Below, piece by piece: positions 1-12,400 of a DNA stretch of 64,000 nt (its first letter is position 1; every line of letters starts with the position of its first letter). This DNA is from Mycteria americana. Its lineage: Eukaryota; Chordata; Aves; Ciconiiformes; Ciconiidae. The notes beneath the pieces were generated by a model. That model saw only the letters and a list, made by a program, of their open reading frames with translations. It made no database searches and had not been told where the DNA came from. A program made the position numbers and the translations under genes. Where the stretch lies: contig NC_134368.1 of the NCBI RefSeq assembly GCF_035582795.1, positions 15,606,001 to 15,670,000 on the forward strand, written 5' to 3'.

Positions 1-348
1 ATGCTGTATTTTGGCTGCGTAAATCAAAGAGTTGTCTCTCCCTTAACTTAATTACATTTAGCAAATATGTTAAAAAAATACATAGACAATTATTTCAAAT
101 GGAAATTATGTATGTTGTAAGATAACATTTCTTCTGTGATGTTAAGATGATTAGCATTTAGGCTGTCAAGTTAAAAGAAGAATCAGCCACACTATTTAGT
201 GCTATTCCTCAGGTAACTGGTGTCACCACCTGTAAGCAATTTAATTGAATTCAGGATATTAGTGTTCTTCATTAATGATGTAGTAGAGAAAAGCTGCAAT
301 GTCAAAAAAGGCATGTAAAAATTGTAATAATCTGTCTTTCAACAAAAG
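1..348 (+). other. LYAR: LYAR intron, 3' part
   Basis: AT-rich sequence ahead of the first recognisable LYAR exon. The LYAR frame is closed by a stop at 328-330, so this stretch is non-coding in that frame. A pyrimidine-rich stretch at 331-340 and an AG at 347-348 form the likely acceptor. I see no other feature. Confidence 0.6.
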
Positions 349-685
349 ATTTCAAGTGAAAAAGAACAAGACAAGCCACAACAGAAGGAAGAGCGGCAGT
401 CTGCAGAAACTGGGCAAAATACAATGGCAGAAGAAAATGGAATTACAAATGATAACATTGAGAGGAAAAAGAATAAAAGAGAACGAAAAGAAGAGAGACA
501 AAAGAACAAAAAGAAGGAGAAAAAAGACTTGAAATTAGAAAACCAGTCAGAAGTAAAAAAGAGTAAAAAGTCCAAAAAAGGAAAGGAGAGCTTGGAGAAT
601 GAATTTGAAATAAATGGAAATGGCCATCAGAGTGAAACAGAGGAGGAAACAAATGTAAAGAAACGCAAACATAAACATGTAGAAG
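349..685 (+). CDS. LYAR: LYAR exon (Lys/Glu-rich region)
   Basis: Open frame from a stop at 328-330 to the donor G|GTATCC at 686. It encodes a charged, probably disordered stretch, including MAEENG at 424. That Met is internal rather than the start, because the frame continues upstream to the acceptor. The exon ends in phase 1. Confidence 0.82.
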
Positions 686-2588
686 GTATCCATCCTACAC
701 CTTATATTCTTGTTTGTTTTCAAGATGCTTTTTCTCAATGCCTTAAAGCTCAATAATCTACTTTAGGAGAATTTTTTTAGTAAGTTACATATACAAATTA
801 GATTATTCTTTAACACTGCGGTTGCACAGTCCTTTTATGAAGTCTGAACTTCTTAGCAAATATAAACTCGTGTAACAAGAACAGAAACTTTAAGTCACGT
901 CAGAACTTTTCTTCTAGTTTTATAATTTTTTGTGTATGTTTATCCAATTCCATCTCTAGAGGAACCTCATATCACAACAAAGAGAATGAAAACTGAAAAC
1001 ATTTCAGAAGACATGGAAACAGAAAACACCAATGGCAAGGAAGAAAATGGGGGAACAGAGAAAGGTATTCTTAAAGGGGGAGTTTTGATAGTTAAAAACT
1101 ATGCTGCAAAAATCTAGTGCAGAATATAAATACAGTGCTTCTGCAGCAAGCCATGAAATAAATTGTGCCTCAGTATACACATACATATACATATGTATGT
1201 TCAGTAGACATATCTATTCCAGAGTAAGTAGCCTGTGCTACACTCAACACCTGATGCTGAATTACGTCTCTCATTTGTTGCTTCTGCTGCGCTGACAACC
1301 TTTGGCTATGCTTGCTTTCACTGGGCAGTGAGGAATTTGGCATGTTTGTTTCGCCGCAGCAGGTCTCTTCCCTGCTGCCGTGCACATTAGCCAACATAGA
1401 GGAAAAAGGGTAACAGCTCTCTTACATCTCTTTGTATCTCTTATATCCCCATTTTTGCTCAGTGAATCATAAATTGGACTTCAGCTGTGTTTGACCTTAG
1501 TTTATGCTTAGATAAACCTACTTATGCCTATCATCCAACACACTATTACTGTCAGGGAACGTCTGTACTTGAACGTACAGATTGTTTATTTGGAAACTAG
1601 CACTTAATGGCCTCTGAATTGGGTACTGTGTGAAATTCACTACCTGTGCTCTAAGGGTGAGGAGACAGGATCTTCCCAACTATTCCTGTATTATGTAAGC
1701 ATTGCTGCTTAATAGCTGAAGCACAGAAGTTAAGTAAAAGCAATCCTGACCCTAGTCGTTTGAGTAGTATGTTGGTTCTTCATGTTTATCCTATTATAAT
1801 CTTCAGAAACAGCCTACCTGATTTTATGCTTAAGACACCCTGCTGTTGTAGGGTCAGTAAGATAACAATGAACTGTTGTGGCAGCTGAATGGGTTCCAAA
1901 ATTAGGAGATTGAAGGCTGGTGCCTACTAGAGAAGACAACCTGGAAATACCTAATTTTACTAATGATGATGTACACCTAATTATTTTCTAGGTAAATTCA
2001 ACTGGAAGGGAACCATCAAAGCTGTTTTGAAACAGGCTCCAGACAATGAAATTTCAATTAAAAAACTAAGAAAAAAGGTAATGTACAACATTTTTTTTTT
2101 TAAATATCCTTTGGTCTTGTAAATTTCTTTCTGTAATGCTTATGTTCACAAAATCCTGTCCCACATAAGCAAAAAAGTGTGACAAAGCAAATTTTGCTTT
2201 GACTTTTTTGCTTGCTTTTTTGGTCAATTATCAAAATAATTGATATTTAACAGAGTATCAATTGACAGAACGTCAACTGAAGGACATGTTCTTTATTACT
2301 TACTGGACTACAGAAGAAATTCAGTGCTAATTCTGCAAAGGAATAATAGCATAATAGATACCATGCTACTTTTAATACAGTAACATGAATGTATTATTGC
2401 TTAAAGTGGAATCATCGTCACTAACTCAAAACTGTTGCTCTGTCTTTGTGCAGGTAATAGCTCAGTATTACGCAGTAGCTGGTGAACATCACAAATCAGA
2501 AGAGGATATTCTAGTCATATTTAATAAGAAAGTGAATAACAATCCCAAATTCAAAGTTTTAAAGGACAGAGTTAAACTCCTGAAGTAA
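349..2588 (+). CDS. LYAR: LYAR, C-terminal part of the cell growth-regulating nucleolar protein (gene span, partial)
   Basis: LYAR is a nucleolar zinc-finger protein linked to ribosome biogenesis and cell growth. Four exons join in frame: 349-685, 960-1064, 1992-2077 and 2454-2588 (junction phases 1, 1 and 0), giving about 220 residues and a TAA stop at 2586-2588. The first two exons encode a low-complexity Lys/Glu-rich tail with runs such as KKEKKDLKLE and VKKSKKSKKGKE, typical of the family's basic nucleolar region. The last two encode the conserved C-terminal domain, with FNWKGTIKAVLKQAPDNE, KKLRKK, AQYYAV, LVIFNKK and KDRVKLLK, which I recognise as the vertebrate LYAR C-terminus. Human LYAR is about 379 residues, so roughly 40%, including the N-terminal zinc fingers, is outside the window. 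The first acceptor is the least certain boundary: AG at 347-348 fits best and 355-356 is an alternative. Confidence 0.93.
960..1064 (+). CDS. LYAR: LYAR exon (acidic linker)
   Basis: Acceptor TCTCTAG at 953-959 and donor AAAG|GTATTC at 1065. It continues phase 1 from the previous exon and encodes EEPHITTKRMK followed by a Glu/Asn-rich linker. Confidence 0.85.
1992..2077 (+). CDS. LYAR: LYAR exon (start of conserved C-terminal domain)
   Basis: Acceptor TTTTCTAG ends at 1991 and donor AAG|GTAATG begins at 2078. It encodes GKFNWKGTIKAVLKQAP and ends with KKLRKK in phase 0. This is the best-conserved stretch of LYAR in the window. Confidence 0.93.
2454..2588 (+). CDS. LYAR: LYAR terminal coding exon
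   Basis: Acceptor TTTGTGCAG ends at 2453. It encodes VIAQYYAVAGEHHKSEED, continues to VIFNKKVNNNPKFKVLKD and ends RVKLLK with TAA. It completes the conserved domain begun in the previous exon. Confidence 0.95.
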   Translation, partial: VIAQYYAVAGEHHKSEEDILVIFNKKVNNNPKFKVLKDRVKLLK

Positions 2589-3025
2589 GAGTTTGTATAC
2601 TTTTCATAACCTTTGCATTTTAATCTTGCAGACTGGGTTTTCTCAATTCTTTCTTTTTCTCAATTCTTCTGTCAGCTGTACAAGTATCATGCATTGGTCT
2701 CAATTTAAATTGTGTATGTGAGAGCAGAATTTAACTTTTTAAGACTGGATTCCTCCTCTTTTTCTAGATTTATCACAGAACATTTTTTGATATTTTATTT
2801 TTTGATTTTATGGAAAATGTATATTTTTTGGTACAAGTTTTAAGAGGTATTGAAAATGATTGCTGCCTACTGTATTAAAATTCTTCCAGTAATGGATATG
2901 CGCTAAAATTCAAAATGGTATGACTGATATCCCCTTTATGCACTGTAGCTAGTATATGCAGGCTTTAATAACCTGTTAATTTTGTGTTGTAAAATGCATA
3001 ATTAAAGTGTCTGTCAAGTTTGCGT
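2589..3025 (+). other. LYAR: LYAR 3'-UTR, probable
   Basis: AT-rich sequence after the LYAR stop. ATTAAA occurs at 2874-2879 and again at 3001-3006; the second is followed by a GT-rich stretch, a usual downstream element. The exact 3' end is not determined. Confidence 0.4.
3001..3006 (+). terminator. LYAR: candidate LYAR polyadenylation signal (ATTAAA)
   Basis: ATTAAA followed within 5 to 25 nt by GTGTCTGTC and TTTGCGTATGT, which resemble a downstream GU-rich element. Canonical AATAAA copies occur further on (near 3150 and 3183), so this choice is tentative. Confidence 0.3.
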
Positions 3026-5681
3026 ATGTAATATTGCACATTCAGTGAAAATCTGAGTTCCCTGTATATGCATAGCTACTGAATGTTTTAATTAGTAATG
3101 CAACTGACTTTGGTGTAAGTGGTCACATGGGCTAAGAACTGACAGAGGAAATAAATTACTTCAAAACACCACCTTAAAGATAATAAATCTTGCCACTTTA
3201 TGATTGTATAATAAGTCCACAAATTATACAAAATTTGAAGAGGCTGTTATATTGCAGTCACCGAAACAATTTAGGCATGCCAGAAATCTTACGCGTATGT
3301 AAAGAGACAGAGTTGCCTGGGGAAAGTTATTTGATAAGTTTATAGGGTTTTAATCAAATGCAAAATAATTCCAGATAGGGAGTTTCCTACCATGAAGTAA
3401 TCTGTTAAAAACAGTGGTAGAAAGCCAGTGAAAATTTCTTGCAGTAGATGGTATGGTGTTTTGGAAAATTTCATAATGATTTCAAGCAGATACACTTTTA
3501 TAAAACTTCATAATGAAAATATCTGAATTTATAGAAATACTGAATATATTAAAAGTATAAAGATGAAAAAAGTAACTGATACACTGGGTCCAGTTTTTCT
3601 GAGTACATATTTGTCTCATTTATTATAAAAGTTGCAATAAAAATACCTAATAAATTTAAGATCTCTTCAATAGGTGTTTGTTGTTAATTCATGAAAATTG
3701 CTTTGGAGATAAATAGAATAAAATTTATTTACAGACATGGAGAAACTCCGAGAAGTTATTTGAACACATTTCAAAAGCTTAGATTTCTTTTTTTTTTGTT
3801 TTTGATTTAGGAAAGGACATATAAAAGCGTAAGTCCTTGTCAGCGAAACTCAAATTAATACAGTGCTGTTAATCTTTTCACTGACTGTATTTATTTTACT
3901 GTTATTTTGTAACAACTATTGTTACATTAAGTTCCTGAATAGTTTTGTTACAGTAATTGTTACAGGTTTTAATTTTTTTTGTTTAGAATTAATTCCAGAT
4001 TATGCCATTCTCTTATACTTTTCATCTTCCATTGTTGTTGACCACAGCACGTGTTTGACACATGTATAGAAACATTTGCTGAACTTCTGCTGATGATATC
4101 CTAAGTTGTTGTGATGACAGCAGCAGTTATGGGTGCAGTCAGCAGCTGCTACAGTTGTGGCGGCTAATTCTGTGCCATGCCTCCATCCTCTTCTCCCTAC
4201 CCTCAGACTAGGATCTAACCTCTCTTTCTGCCTTACACTTCAAAATGCCAGTCCCAAGTCCCCAAGCCAGGATTGTCTTCCTGCTTTCTGCCTCCGCTCT
4301 CATCAGGCAGCTGGTTCCAGCTGCCTTGTGGGAGTGTATCTTGCAGCTCAGGTCAGTTTCTGAACAAGGTAGCAGAAGCGCTCTCTGCCCAGCGAGTTGG
4401 GGAGTAGCACTACTGGCCATATCACCGTTGGCAACTTGCATTACCCACACATTTTTTTCAATAAAGGCCTATTTTCTTGACATGCTCATGAACTCATCAG
4501 CTGCATTCTTTTTCAAACTGGTAAGGGCAGTTTGGATTGTTTATGCTATGCATTTAAAAATACATATTCACAGCAAATTCTTACTTTGGAGTGTTGCAAG
4601 TTATCTTTTACAGCTTGGGAGAATGACAGTTTCTGCTCATGAAAAGCATCAGCATTTTCTAATCCACAGACAAAAAAGCTGATCTATTTCCGATGGAAAC
4701 AAGTTAAGAGTCTAAAAGAACCTCTGAAGTTGTACAACAGTTCTTATTCAGTCTAACAGATACTTACTTGGTTCCTGCCATTGCAGAGTGCTGGTGTCTG
4801 ATGCTCAGGGTTTACTTCAGTGATCAGTGAATGAAGCGAAGCAGCAGACTAAGTGTTCAGAAACACCATGCATCAGTTTAAAGCTGAAAATAAGAAATAC
4901 TGTATCAAATCAACAGTACGCAGATGAGCTCTCTCAGTAGGATTTGACCTGGGCATTTTTTCCTGCAGTAACTGTTGTGATTCTTAATGGTTCAAACACC
5001 CGACTTCCCCCATGCATTGCCATGGTTGCGCTAGTAGTGCCTGCGTGGGGTAGTAAACATGACTTCCGCATCTTATTCTTCCCCTCTCTCTGTAAAGGGC
5101 AAAGCAGCACCAGCTGCCATTCAGTTTCTTCCTAACAAGTTGGCAGACATGGATCAAATTAATGCCTCTTCATTGATGGTCACTGCTGGGAGTCTATTGC
5201 AACTACGTCCTCTTATAATTACAGTTGTATTACCTCATTATACATCATTATAGTAGTATTACCTTTTCCTAGACCATTGGCAGAAAGAAGGGGCAGGGGG
5301 AGCAATATGCTTTGTAGGTGTATTTTTCTTTCTGAATGTTCCTGGAAGTACTGTAGTATGGTAGATGAGTCTATGCCTCTAATTACCGATGACTTCAAGT
5401 GCTGTTGAAGTCCCTGCATAGTCCATTATTGACATGGAGCTCTCCAGTGAAAAAAAAAAACAAAAAAACAAACGACCTCTGTGGTTTTTTATTAGACAAT
5501 TAATAGATTCCTCAGAGGACTGAAATTGGCTTTTCCATGTACAACAGATTCAAGCTTTAATTTACTCCTTGCAACTAATGATGTCTCGATCAGATTGAAG
5601 TTACCCTGTTCTTTAAAACTACCAGTTTAGTGGTAATCGTTTCAGAGGGAGGCATAATCCATTGCAGACCGTTCAGAATAT
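3026..5681. other. intergenic, LYAR to solo LTR
   Basis: Mostly AT-rich unique-looking DNA. A less AT-rich patch at about 4100-4440 contains overlapping open frames on both strands (a 145-codon frame at 4245-4682) that I do not recognise. A poly-A-rich tract lies at 5451-5475. No gene is supported. Confidence 0.5.
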
Positions 5682-5686
5682 TTCAT
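5682..5686 (+). repeat. target-site duplication, left copy
   Basis: TTCAT immediately before the LTR, identical to the right copy at 6310-6314. Confidence 0.85.
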
Positions 5687-6309
5687 TGTCCTGGTTTCGG
5701 CTGGGATAGAGTTAATTTTCTTCCTAGTAGCTGGTATAGTGCTGTGCTTTGGATTTTAGTATAAGAATAATATTGATAACATGCTGATGTTTTGGCTGTT
5801 GCTAAGCAGTGTTTACATTGGTCAAGGACTTCCCCCCCCCCCCCCCCCTTCAGCTCCCCATGCTCTGCCAGGTGCCCAAGAAATGGGAGGGGGGCACAGC
5901 CAGGATAGTTGATCCAAACTGACCAAAGGGCTATTCCATACCATATGATGTCATGCCCAGTATATAAACTGGGGGGAGCTGGCCAGGGGGTAGTGATCAC
6001 TGCTCGGGGACTGGCTGGGCGTCGGTCGGCGGGTGGTGAGCGGTTGTATAATTTTTTATATATATATTTTTTTCCCCTTTTTTCCCTCCCTTGGGTTTTG
6101 TTCCTCTCTCTCTCTCTCGTTTTTTTCCTTCTCATTATAATTCATTATTATTATTACTATTATTTTGTTCCAATTATTAAACTGTTCTTATCTCAACCTA
6201 CAAGTTTTCTTACTTTTGCTCTTCCGATTCTCTCCCCCATCCCACTGGGGGGGGAAGTGAGCGAGCGGCTGTGTGGTGCTTAGCTGCCGACTGGGGCTAA
6301 ACCACGACA
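5687..6309 (+). mobile_element. Solo LTR of an avian endogenous retrovirus (ERVL-like)
   Basis: A 623-bp element that begins TGTCCTGGTTTCGG and ends CCACGACA, with the usual TG...CA termini. It is flanked by the perfect 5-bp repeat TTCAT at 5682-5686 and 6310-6314, which marks the insertion. Inside are a TATA-like TATATAAA at 5961-5968 and an ATTAAA at 6176-6181, in the order expected for U3, R and U5. There are also C17, CT-repeat and TTATTA-rich tracts. No internal retroviral region is present, so this is a solo LTR left by recombination. The 5-bp duplication suits class III (ERVL-like) elements; the family assignment is inference. It looks whole as an LTR. Intact flanking repeats suggest moderate rather than great age. 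Confidence 0.88.
5832..5848 (+). repeat. poly-C tract inside the LTR
   Basis: An uninterrupted run of 17 C. The length of such runs is often unreliable in assemblies. Confidence 0.9.
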
Positions 6310-6314
6310 TTCAT
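6310..6314 (+). repeat. target-site duplication, right copy
   Basis: TTCAT immediately after the LTR, identical to the left copy at 5682-5686. Confidence 0.85.
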
Positions 6315-7818
6315 GAAGACAGAAAAACAGTAAGACCTATCTAATTTCTGTTTGGTGATTAATCAGCATATTACCAGTATTTTTTTTTAATCCCATGGAT
6401 CTGTTGCGATGAAGTTATGTACCTTGGATGCTCTTTTAAGTGGGGGGAGGATGTACAACCTTAAGATTTACCAAATGGAAGAGGGCAACAGTATCAGTTA
6501 CCTGCTTGCATTCAGAGAGCGTGTAATGTTAAAAATTATTATTCCAGACAGTATAAGGGAACAGCAAGGCACAACCCACAGTGGTAATGTGGAAACTTGC
6601 CGAGCACCTGGTTGCAGTTTAATTAATATGTTCATTAAGCATTATTATCTGATCCCAGCTTCTAGGTCAGATGATTAATTTGATTGAACAGCTCTTAAGT
6701 CCTCATTTGAGTGACTTTGGGGTCTGTCACCTTCAAGAACAAATGACAGGACTGACATCCATCCGTGCATGCGTGTATTTGAAGAAGGAAGATGTAGCTC
6801 ACAGTAATTGCAATGGTTCTGGGTGTTGTGCATATGCTGATTGCATGACTGCTATCCCTCCCTTTTGCTCTATCCTTGACCATCTAAATCGACCACTGCA
6901 AGCCATTGCCATTGATGCCAAGTTTGATGCCCACAGAAATTTATCTGACATGATCCACAACTGATGTTTTAAATACATTTGGCAACAGGCACATGATGAA
7001 CCAGAAACTTTGTCATCTTTGATCTATGTTCTCTATGACATAACCCAAGTCAATTGATTAGGGTTATGCACGGACAGGAAAGTTGTGGGTGCATTTATCA
7101 AGCACACTGCTGACCTCCTGTTCAAAAATATATGTCAAGTACAGAATATTTAAAAGAATGTCATGACAGTACTAAGTAGCCCTTTATTTTAACATTTTTT
7201 CTGACAGAACAGCTGTGGTATTGGACTTTCTTTTAACAGCATGCCAGTGTATTGGGTTTGCGTTGCTATATACTGAACCATTGAGTTCATTTCTTGTAGC
7301 ATTTGGTCATGAAGCCATCAAAGCCACATCCGAGTAATGACTTCAGTTATATACATGGGGAGATTCAGCAAAATCTAGCACACGTTGCAGTCATATAATT
7401 AAAAAAAACCACAAACCCAACAGCAAACCAGAGACCACTGAGCTGTTGCAGACCCTCAAAATCAAAATTGCTAGCTTACAACATTTCCACTTTTTATTCT
7501 GATACCTTTCCAGTTCTAACAAACCCTATATTTTGGTACATGAACTTGCTGGGCAGTTCAGGTAATACTAGTATTACGCAGGTCAGTAAAATAAGACTTA
7601 AGTATTAAGTGTTTGAACATCAAACAAACAAAAAAAAACCCTGAAGGCCAGCAGCACCTCTGCAAGTTCTTTAGAGAAGGTATTTTTAGAGCATTGTTGC
7701 CTTTCCCACTATTAATTTTTTCTGTTCTTTCAGGACCAAGGGGCATTGCTTAACGTTGATTCTGCAGTGTGGCAGAATCATGCGGCTGATGGACACGTAC
7801 CTTTTGTTGTGTTTGTCT

Positions 7819-7878
7819 CATAGCCCCATACTAGCTACTATAAAGAAAATTAACTCTATCCCAGCCAAAGCCAGCACA
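7819..7878 (-). mobile_element. LTR fragment related to the 5' end of the solo LTR
   Basis: Read on the minus strand, this contains GGCTGGGATAGAGTTAATTT and then TAGTAGCTAGTAT, which closely match the first 60 bp of the LTR at 5687. It is a small relic in the opposite orientation; similarity fades beyond these ends. It looks older or more truncated than the full solo LTR. Confidence 0.75.
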
Positions 7879-9340
7879 GCAATCAACCAACAGTAATATT
7901 CAGAAAGGGACTTTCCTATCTTGCAGCTGCCATTCTAGATTCCAAGGAAAGGAGAGGGAGCCCTTCCAAACTTTGGAGAGGCAGAAAAGCTACTGTAAAA
8001 TCCCATAACTTAAAAAAAGGAGATAAAGTAGCATAAGTGTCAATTCTATTTTTGTGCATTTCCTAGTTAGTTACATTAATTTATACCATTAAAGCTAGTA
8101 TTTTAATATAGTTTGTACAGATAGATCTCAATAAATGAGAATGTAAAGAGTTCTGATTTTCCTAGCAAGAGCTGGGTATTTAAATGTTACAGTATGAAAA
8201 AAAGTCTAATATTAAATATTTACTTTGTAACTACATATTTTACACTTGTTCTGTTTCAAATTGAGATGTGAAAACAGGTAAAATTAATGTTAACATTTTA
8301 CAGTTTTCCCGTATTGACTCAGTACTGTAACCACGGAAATTTCTTTGTAGTAACATGGGTCAGGGTACTGAAAAATGAGTGCAAGAGAATGCTTGTTTAA
8401 AGCTTCACTTAGCATTTAATACAAATTGACAAAATCATGCAGAATTTATTTTTTTACTTTCCACAAATTATATGTTTAGCAGTCATTGTTAATGTCAACA
8501 ATCACAATAAATTTATGAGAAACCATCAGATAATAGTAACATAGCATTACAAAATGTTCCAGAATATGTTTGTTCTGTTGATTTTCTAAACGGCATAACA
8601 TATCTCCATAATAAAATACACCTTATTGCTAAAATTTTCCTTTCTAAAATAGTGTCTTGGAAATTGAGTGTCTTGGTGGCAGGGGGGAAGGAAGAAGTAA
8701 TTTAAATTAGAAAAATGTTTAAAGCTAGTTGCTTTCTTGATAAGTATAGCATAAGTATTTAAGCAGGGAGTTTAACCACTGAAAGAAGAAAGCTTCAAAG
8801 GACAGCTACTTATTTGTTGTGCTCAGCACTCCACTGTACTGGTGCATTAGAGTAGTTCATTCTTCTTTCTCCCAGGGAAAACCGATCCTCCCACCTGGTG
8901 CTATAATCCGATTGCATCAGTACAATGTAGTCAGACCCCGACATGAGTAGTGGCTTATAGCTGATGACCACAGCACAGAGACCCAATACATGACTTCATT
9001 CGGAAACTTTTAAAGCTGTAACACTCACCCCTGTTAAGGAAATAAGAGAGCAAATATTAAACTTTTTGTGCGAGATAAGCAAAAAAAGGCATATTGTTCT
9101 ATACATTGAGCTGTATTCACAGGTTACAAGATATCTCAGTCAATATATTCAACATTTATCCCTTTCTTCTCCGAATTTAGCTTTTAAGAAAAAACAAGAA
9201 TAAGTCCTCTAAGTTTCTTTTCTGCTCTGTCAGCCAAGAAAAGCAGCATATCATGTTTCCCATTAGTACTTTTACAGGAAATGTTATTTTATATTGAATT
9301 CTAAATTTCACTTGGACTAGAGGAAGTTTTAGTAGTAACT

Positions 9341-9444
9341 TTTCTTTGCACTTGTTAAGATACAATTCCTTTCGCACCTGTAACCTACTGCTTTTCTTTG
9401 CACTTGTTGAGATATAATTCCTTTTGCACCTGTATCCTTATGCT
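9341..9444 (+). repeat. two-copy tandem duplication, 52-bp unit
   Basis: The motif TTTCTTTGCACTTGTT, followed by AGATA and AATTCCTTT and then GCACCTGTA, occurs at 9341-9392 and again at 9393-9444 with a few differences. It is a local tandem duplication with no coding role. Confidence 0.85.
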
Positions 9445-12400
9445 TTTATGCTCTCACAGGGTAAGGGCTGAAAAACCTTCAAGCTTTTTGCTTAGATTGG
9501 ACTTTTTTTCTGTAAACTGCAGATCACAGAGCTTAGTCCTTTCTCAAACATATCTTCATCTTATTTTTTATTTATCCTTCCTCTTTAAATTTACCCTAGA
9601 AGACTTAGAATTGTGCAGTCTTCAAACAGAGACTCTGTGTTTATTCAGATCTTTTGTACAGAAACTGCCCTTGCTACTCAACTGTGTATCTGAGTTACAG
9701 CAGAAGTAAAATAACTGATTCCTACAGAAGTAGTTTTGTAGTTCCTGAAATGACCTGAAAGTAACAGAAAAACAGAAATTATGTCTCTGTATGCCTACCC
9801 ATTAAACTACTATTCTCAAACTTTTAGGTGGAATGCATTACAACTAAATTAGTATCAAAATCCTAATCGAGGCCTGATTACAAATTCAAGCTCAACTCTC
9901 ACATATATTCGTTTTATTAGAAAAAAGGTGCTTTTAAACATACTGAGATCTTCCACTCACGCAGCATGAAATCCATCTGAAAGTATTCAGGTCACTATGT
10001 CTCATTTAAGTGACAAACAATGAAAAATAAAACCCGAATTCCACCTGCATTGCAGCTGGCTCAAAACATGTGATTTTTACTCCTTCATTTTGTTCTTTGC
10101 AGCAGCCATGTAATGAACTCCCATGATCCAGCCATTACTGTATAAATACAAAGCATGAAGTACACTTTTATACATTTGATTTTTTGTCCTTCTGATGGCC
10201 TTTGATTCTTGATGATGAGAAGGAATTCAAGGAGGAATACAGAGCTATTGACACTGTATAGTATCCATGCATGACAAAAGCTAATGTTTTTCGTGGGTGA
10301 TACAGGACCAGAATTTTCTCCTAGACTTTTCTTTCTTACCATTAAAGTAAGTGTTTCACTTACTGAAGTGAGTACTTTGTGCCTGCATTTCTGCCTTGCA
10401 TTTCTAAATCAATTGCCAGTATAAAAGCTTTTACTGAATTGTACAGACATCTCTTATGCTTAGAGTGCTTTATTGATTTTTCTTTTCATCTATCCATTCT
10501 ACCATTTACTATAAGACATTTCATGGACTGTTTGTTCTTACAATTTCCTTGTCTTACACCATGAAATATGTTTCCTCTTCCCTTCTTGCTGCTACAATTC
10601 TGTCTCACCTACCTTTGAAAGTTCAGCCTTTTTGGTGAACTTTCAGAACTTAAGTGGTTTCAAAGGTTAGCACTGCATAAGTTTTCTATGAGAAGAAAAA
10701 ATATGAACTCAGTCTATGTTCTTAAAGACCTGTTCATGTCAAGCAGATTAGCCAAAACAGTAACAGGAATTTTACAACAATCCTCCAGCTAAAATTTCAA
10801 ATTGAGGTATTGCTGAATTTAGTTTTCATACCAGCAAAACATCTTTCTCTCTTCCTTTCTCTCTCTGACGGTATAGCACTCTGTCAGTGTTCCCTCTAAC
10901 TCTGTTGTCCAATTACAATCCCAGATCAAAATATATGAAAAATTGACCCTACAGGATACATAAGTGGTAATGGACTGTGAAGGACAATGGTAAAGAAAAC
11001 CTGCTTATAAACCTGAATGAAATGTGTAAGAGCTTTGTTTCATGTTTATTTTTTTCAGGACTCCACAGAAAAATTAACCAGGCAAACAGCACAAGCTGAA
11101 TTCCACACTATATACATCAGTGAGATGTTCCTATGCTGAACACATCATGAAAATTATCTGTACTTCCCAGTCTTGTAACAGTGAGGTCCATGTGCCCAAG
11201 GATCTTTGTCCCTGCTTCATTACAAAAGCCAAATCACAGGCAGTGGGGACACTAGACCATCTCCAAAACAACAGTTAATATGCTACCACAGCCTAAAACA
11301 ATGCTAACCTCTATCAATACAGAAATAAGGTGTCATGCCTAAAGAGAGCAATACTCCTGTAGAGCAAATATTCAATGAATAATAAACTTGAATGCCCATT
11401 CCCACAATTGATACACAGTCTCTCCTATGTGAATTAGATCTGTGATCTTCATTATTCAAAAAAAACCCAAACAACCTTTAGGATGTTCCTAAATGCCCTA
11501 AGTATGAAATTCTCATATTGTTACAGATGCATGGTTGCACAGACTTTTTCATCAGTGAGGAAATCAGTTTCAGTAATTCCCAAGTGTTCCCTTTCCCACC
11601 CTCCCACATCTGGCCATTTGTTTTTGCCTCTCCGCCACCCCCTGCATTTTTGCAGGCTTTTAAAACCAGATCAAATCCTCAAACTGAGAGGTATTATATA
11701 CCACTACTAGGGATTGAGTAGTCAAGAACAATTATAGCTGGAGTATTGCTGCCAAGTGCTTTGTATCATTAAACTGTAGTCTTAGGAAAACATTTTGAGA
11801 GCCATTGTACTCCCTAAGAAAGTATGCATAGTTAAGTGAAACTAAACTCAAGAAATGTTTTAGGAGGGAGAGTAGGAAGATTTACTTAGCAACTTCTAAG
11901 AGAATGGTTTATCCAGATTTATTTCATTGGTTTTGTTTACACATTTGAAGATCCACGGTGGAATGAACAGTCTTCTCATTTTATATTCTTAATGCTGATT
12001 ATAGAAAAAGGCAAGAGTCAAACATTGAAGCTACCTAACATTTTTAATCTGGAAAACTGAGGGTGTTGAAATGATCTTCCATCAAATAGATACTTCAGAT
12101 TAAAGTAATGTTCTGGACCAGCTACTTTTTTGTAATTTGCAGACAACTTTCAAGGTGAAGAATAACATACCTAGATAAATCAGATGACATTATATGGTGC
12201 GTTCTTTTCCTGTTCTCTTAGATGCCTTCTTCACCTTTTTAACCGCCTTTATCTTTTCTGCTTTCTTTTCCTTCATGAAGTTAAAATGCTTGCATGCTTA
12301 TATATAGTGCATTCTTGGTATCAAACACACTATTATATGTATTGTTTCCTTCCTAAAGCGTCAATTCAGGGCTGCACTGTAATTTAATACTCGCATGAGA

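Noticed and set aside
1170-1202. ACATACATATACATATGTATGT near LYAR intron 2, considered as a hairpin RNA
   Set aside because: A short self-complementary dinucleotide-type repeat with no extended stem; more simply a microsatellite.
7249-7275. TGTATTGGGTTTGCGTTGC, which resembles the start of another avian LTR family
   Set aside because: The match is only about 20 bp and the following sequence does not continue it; no second end or target duplication was found.
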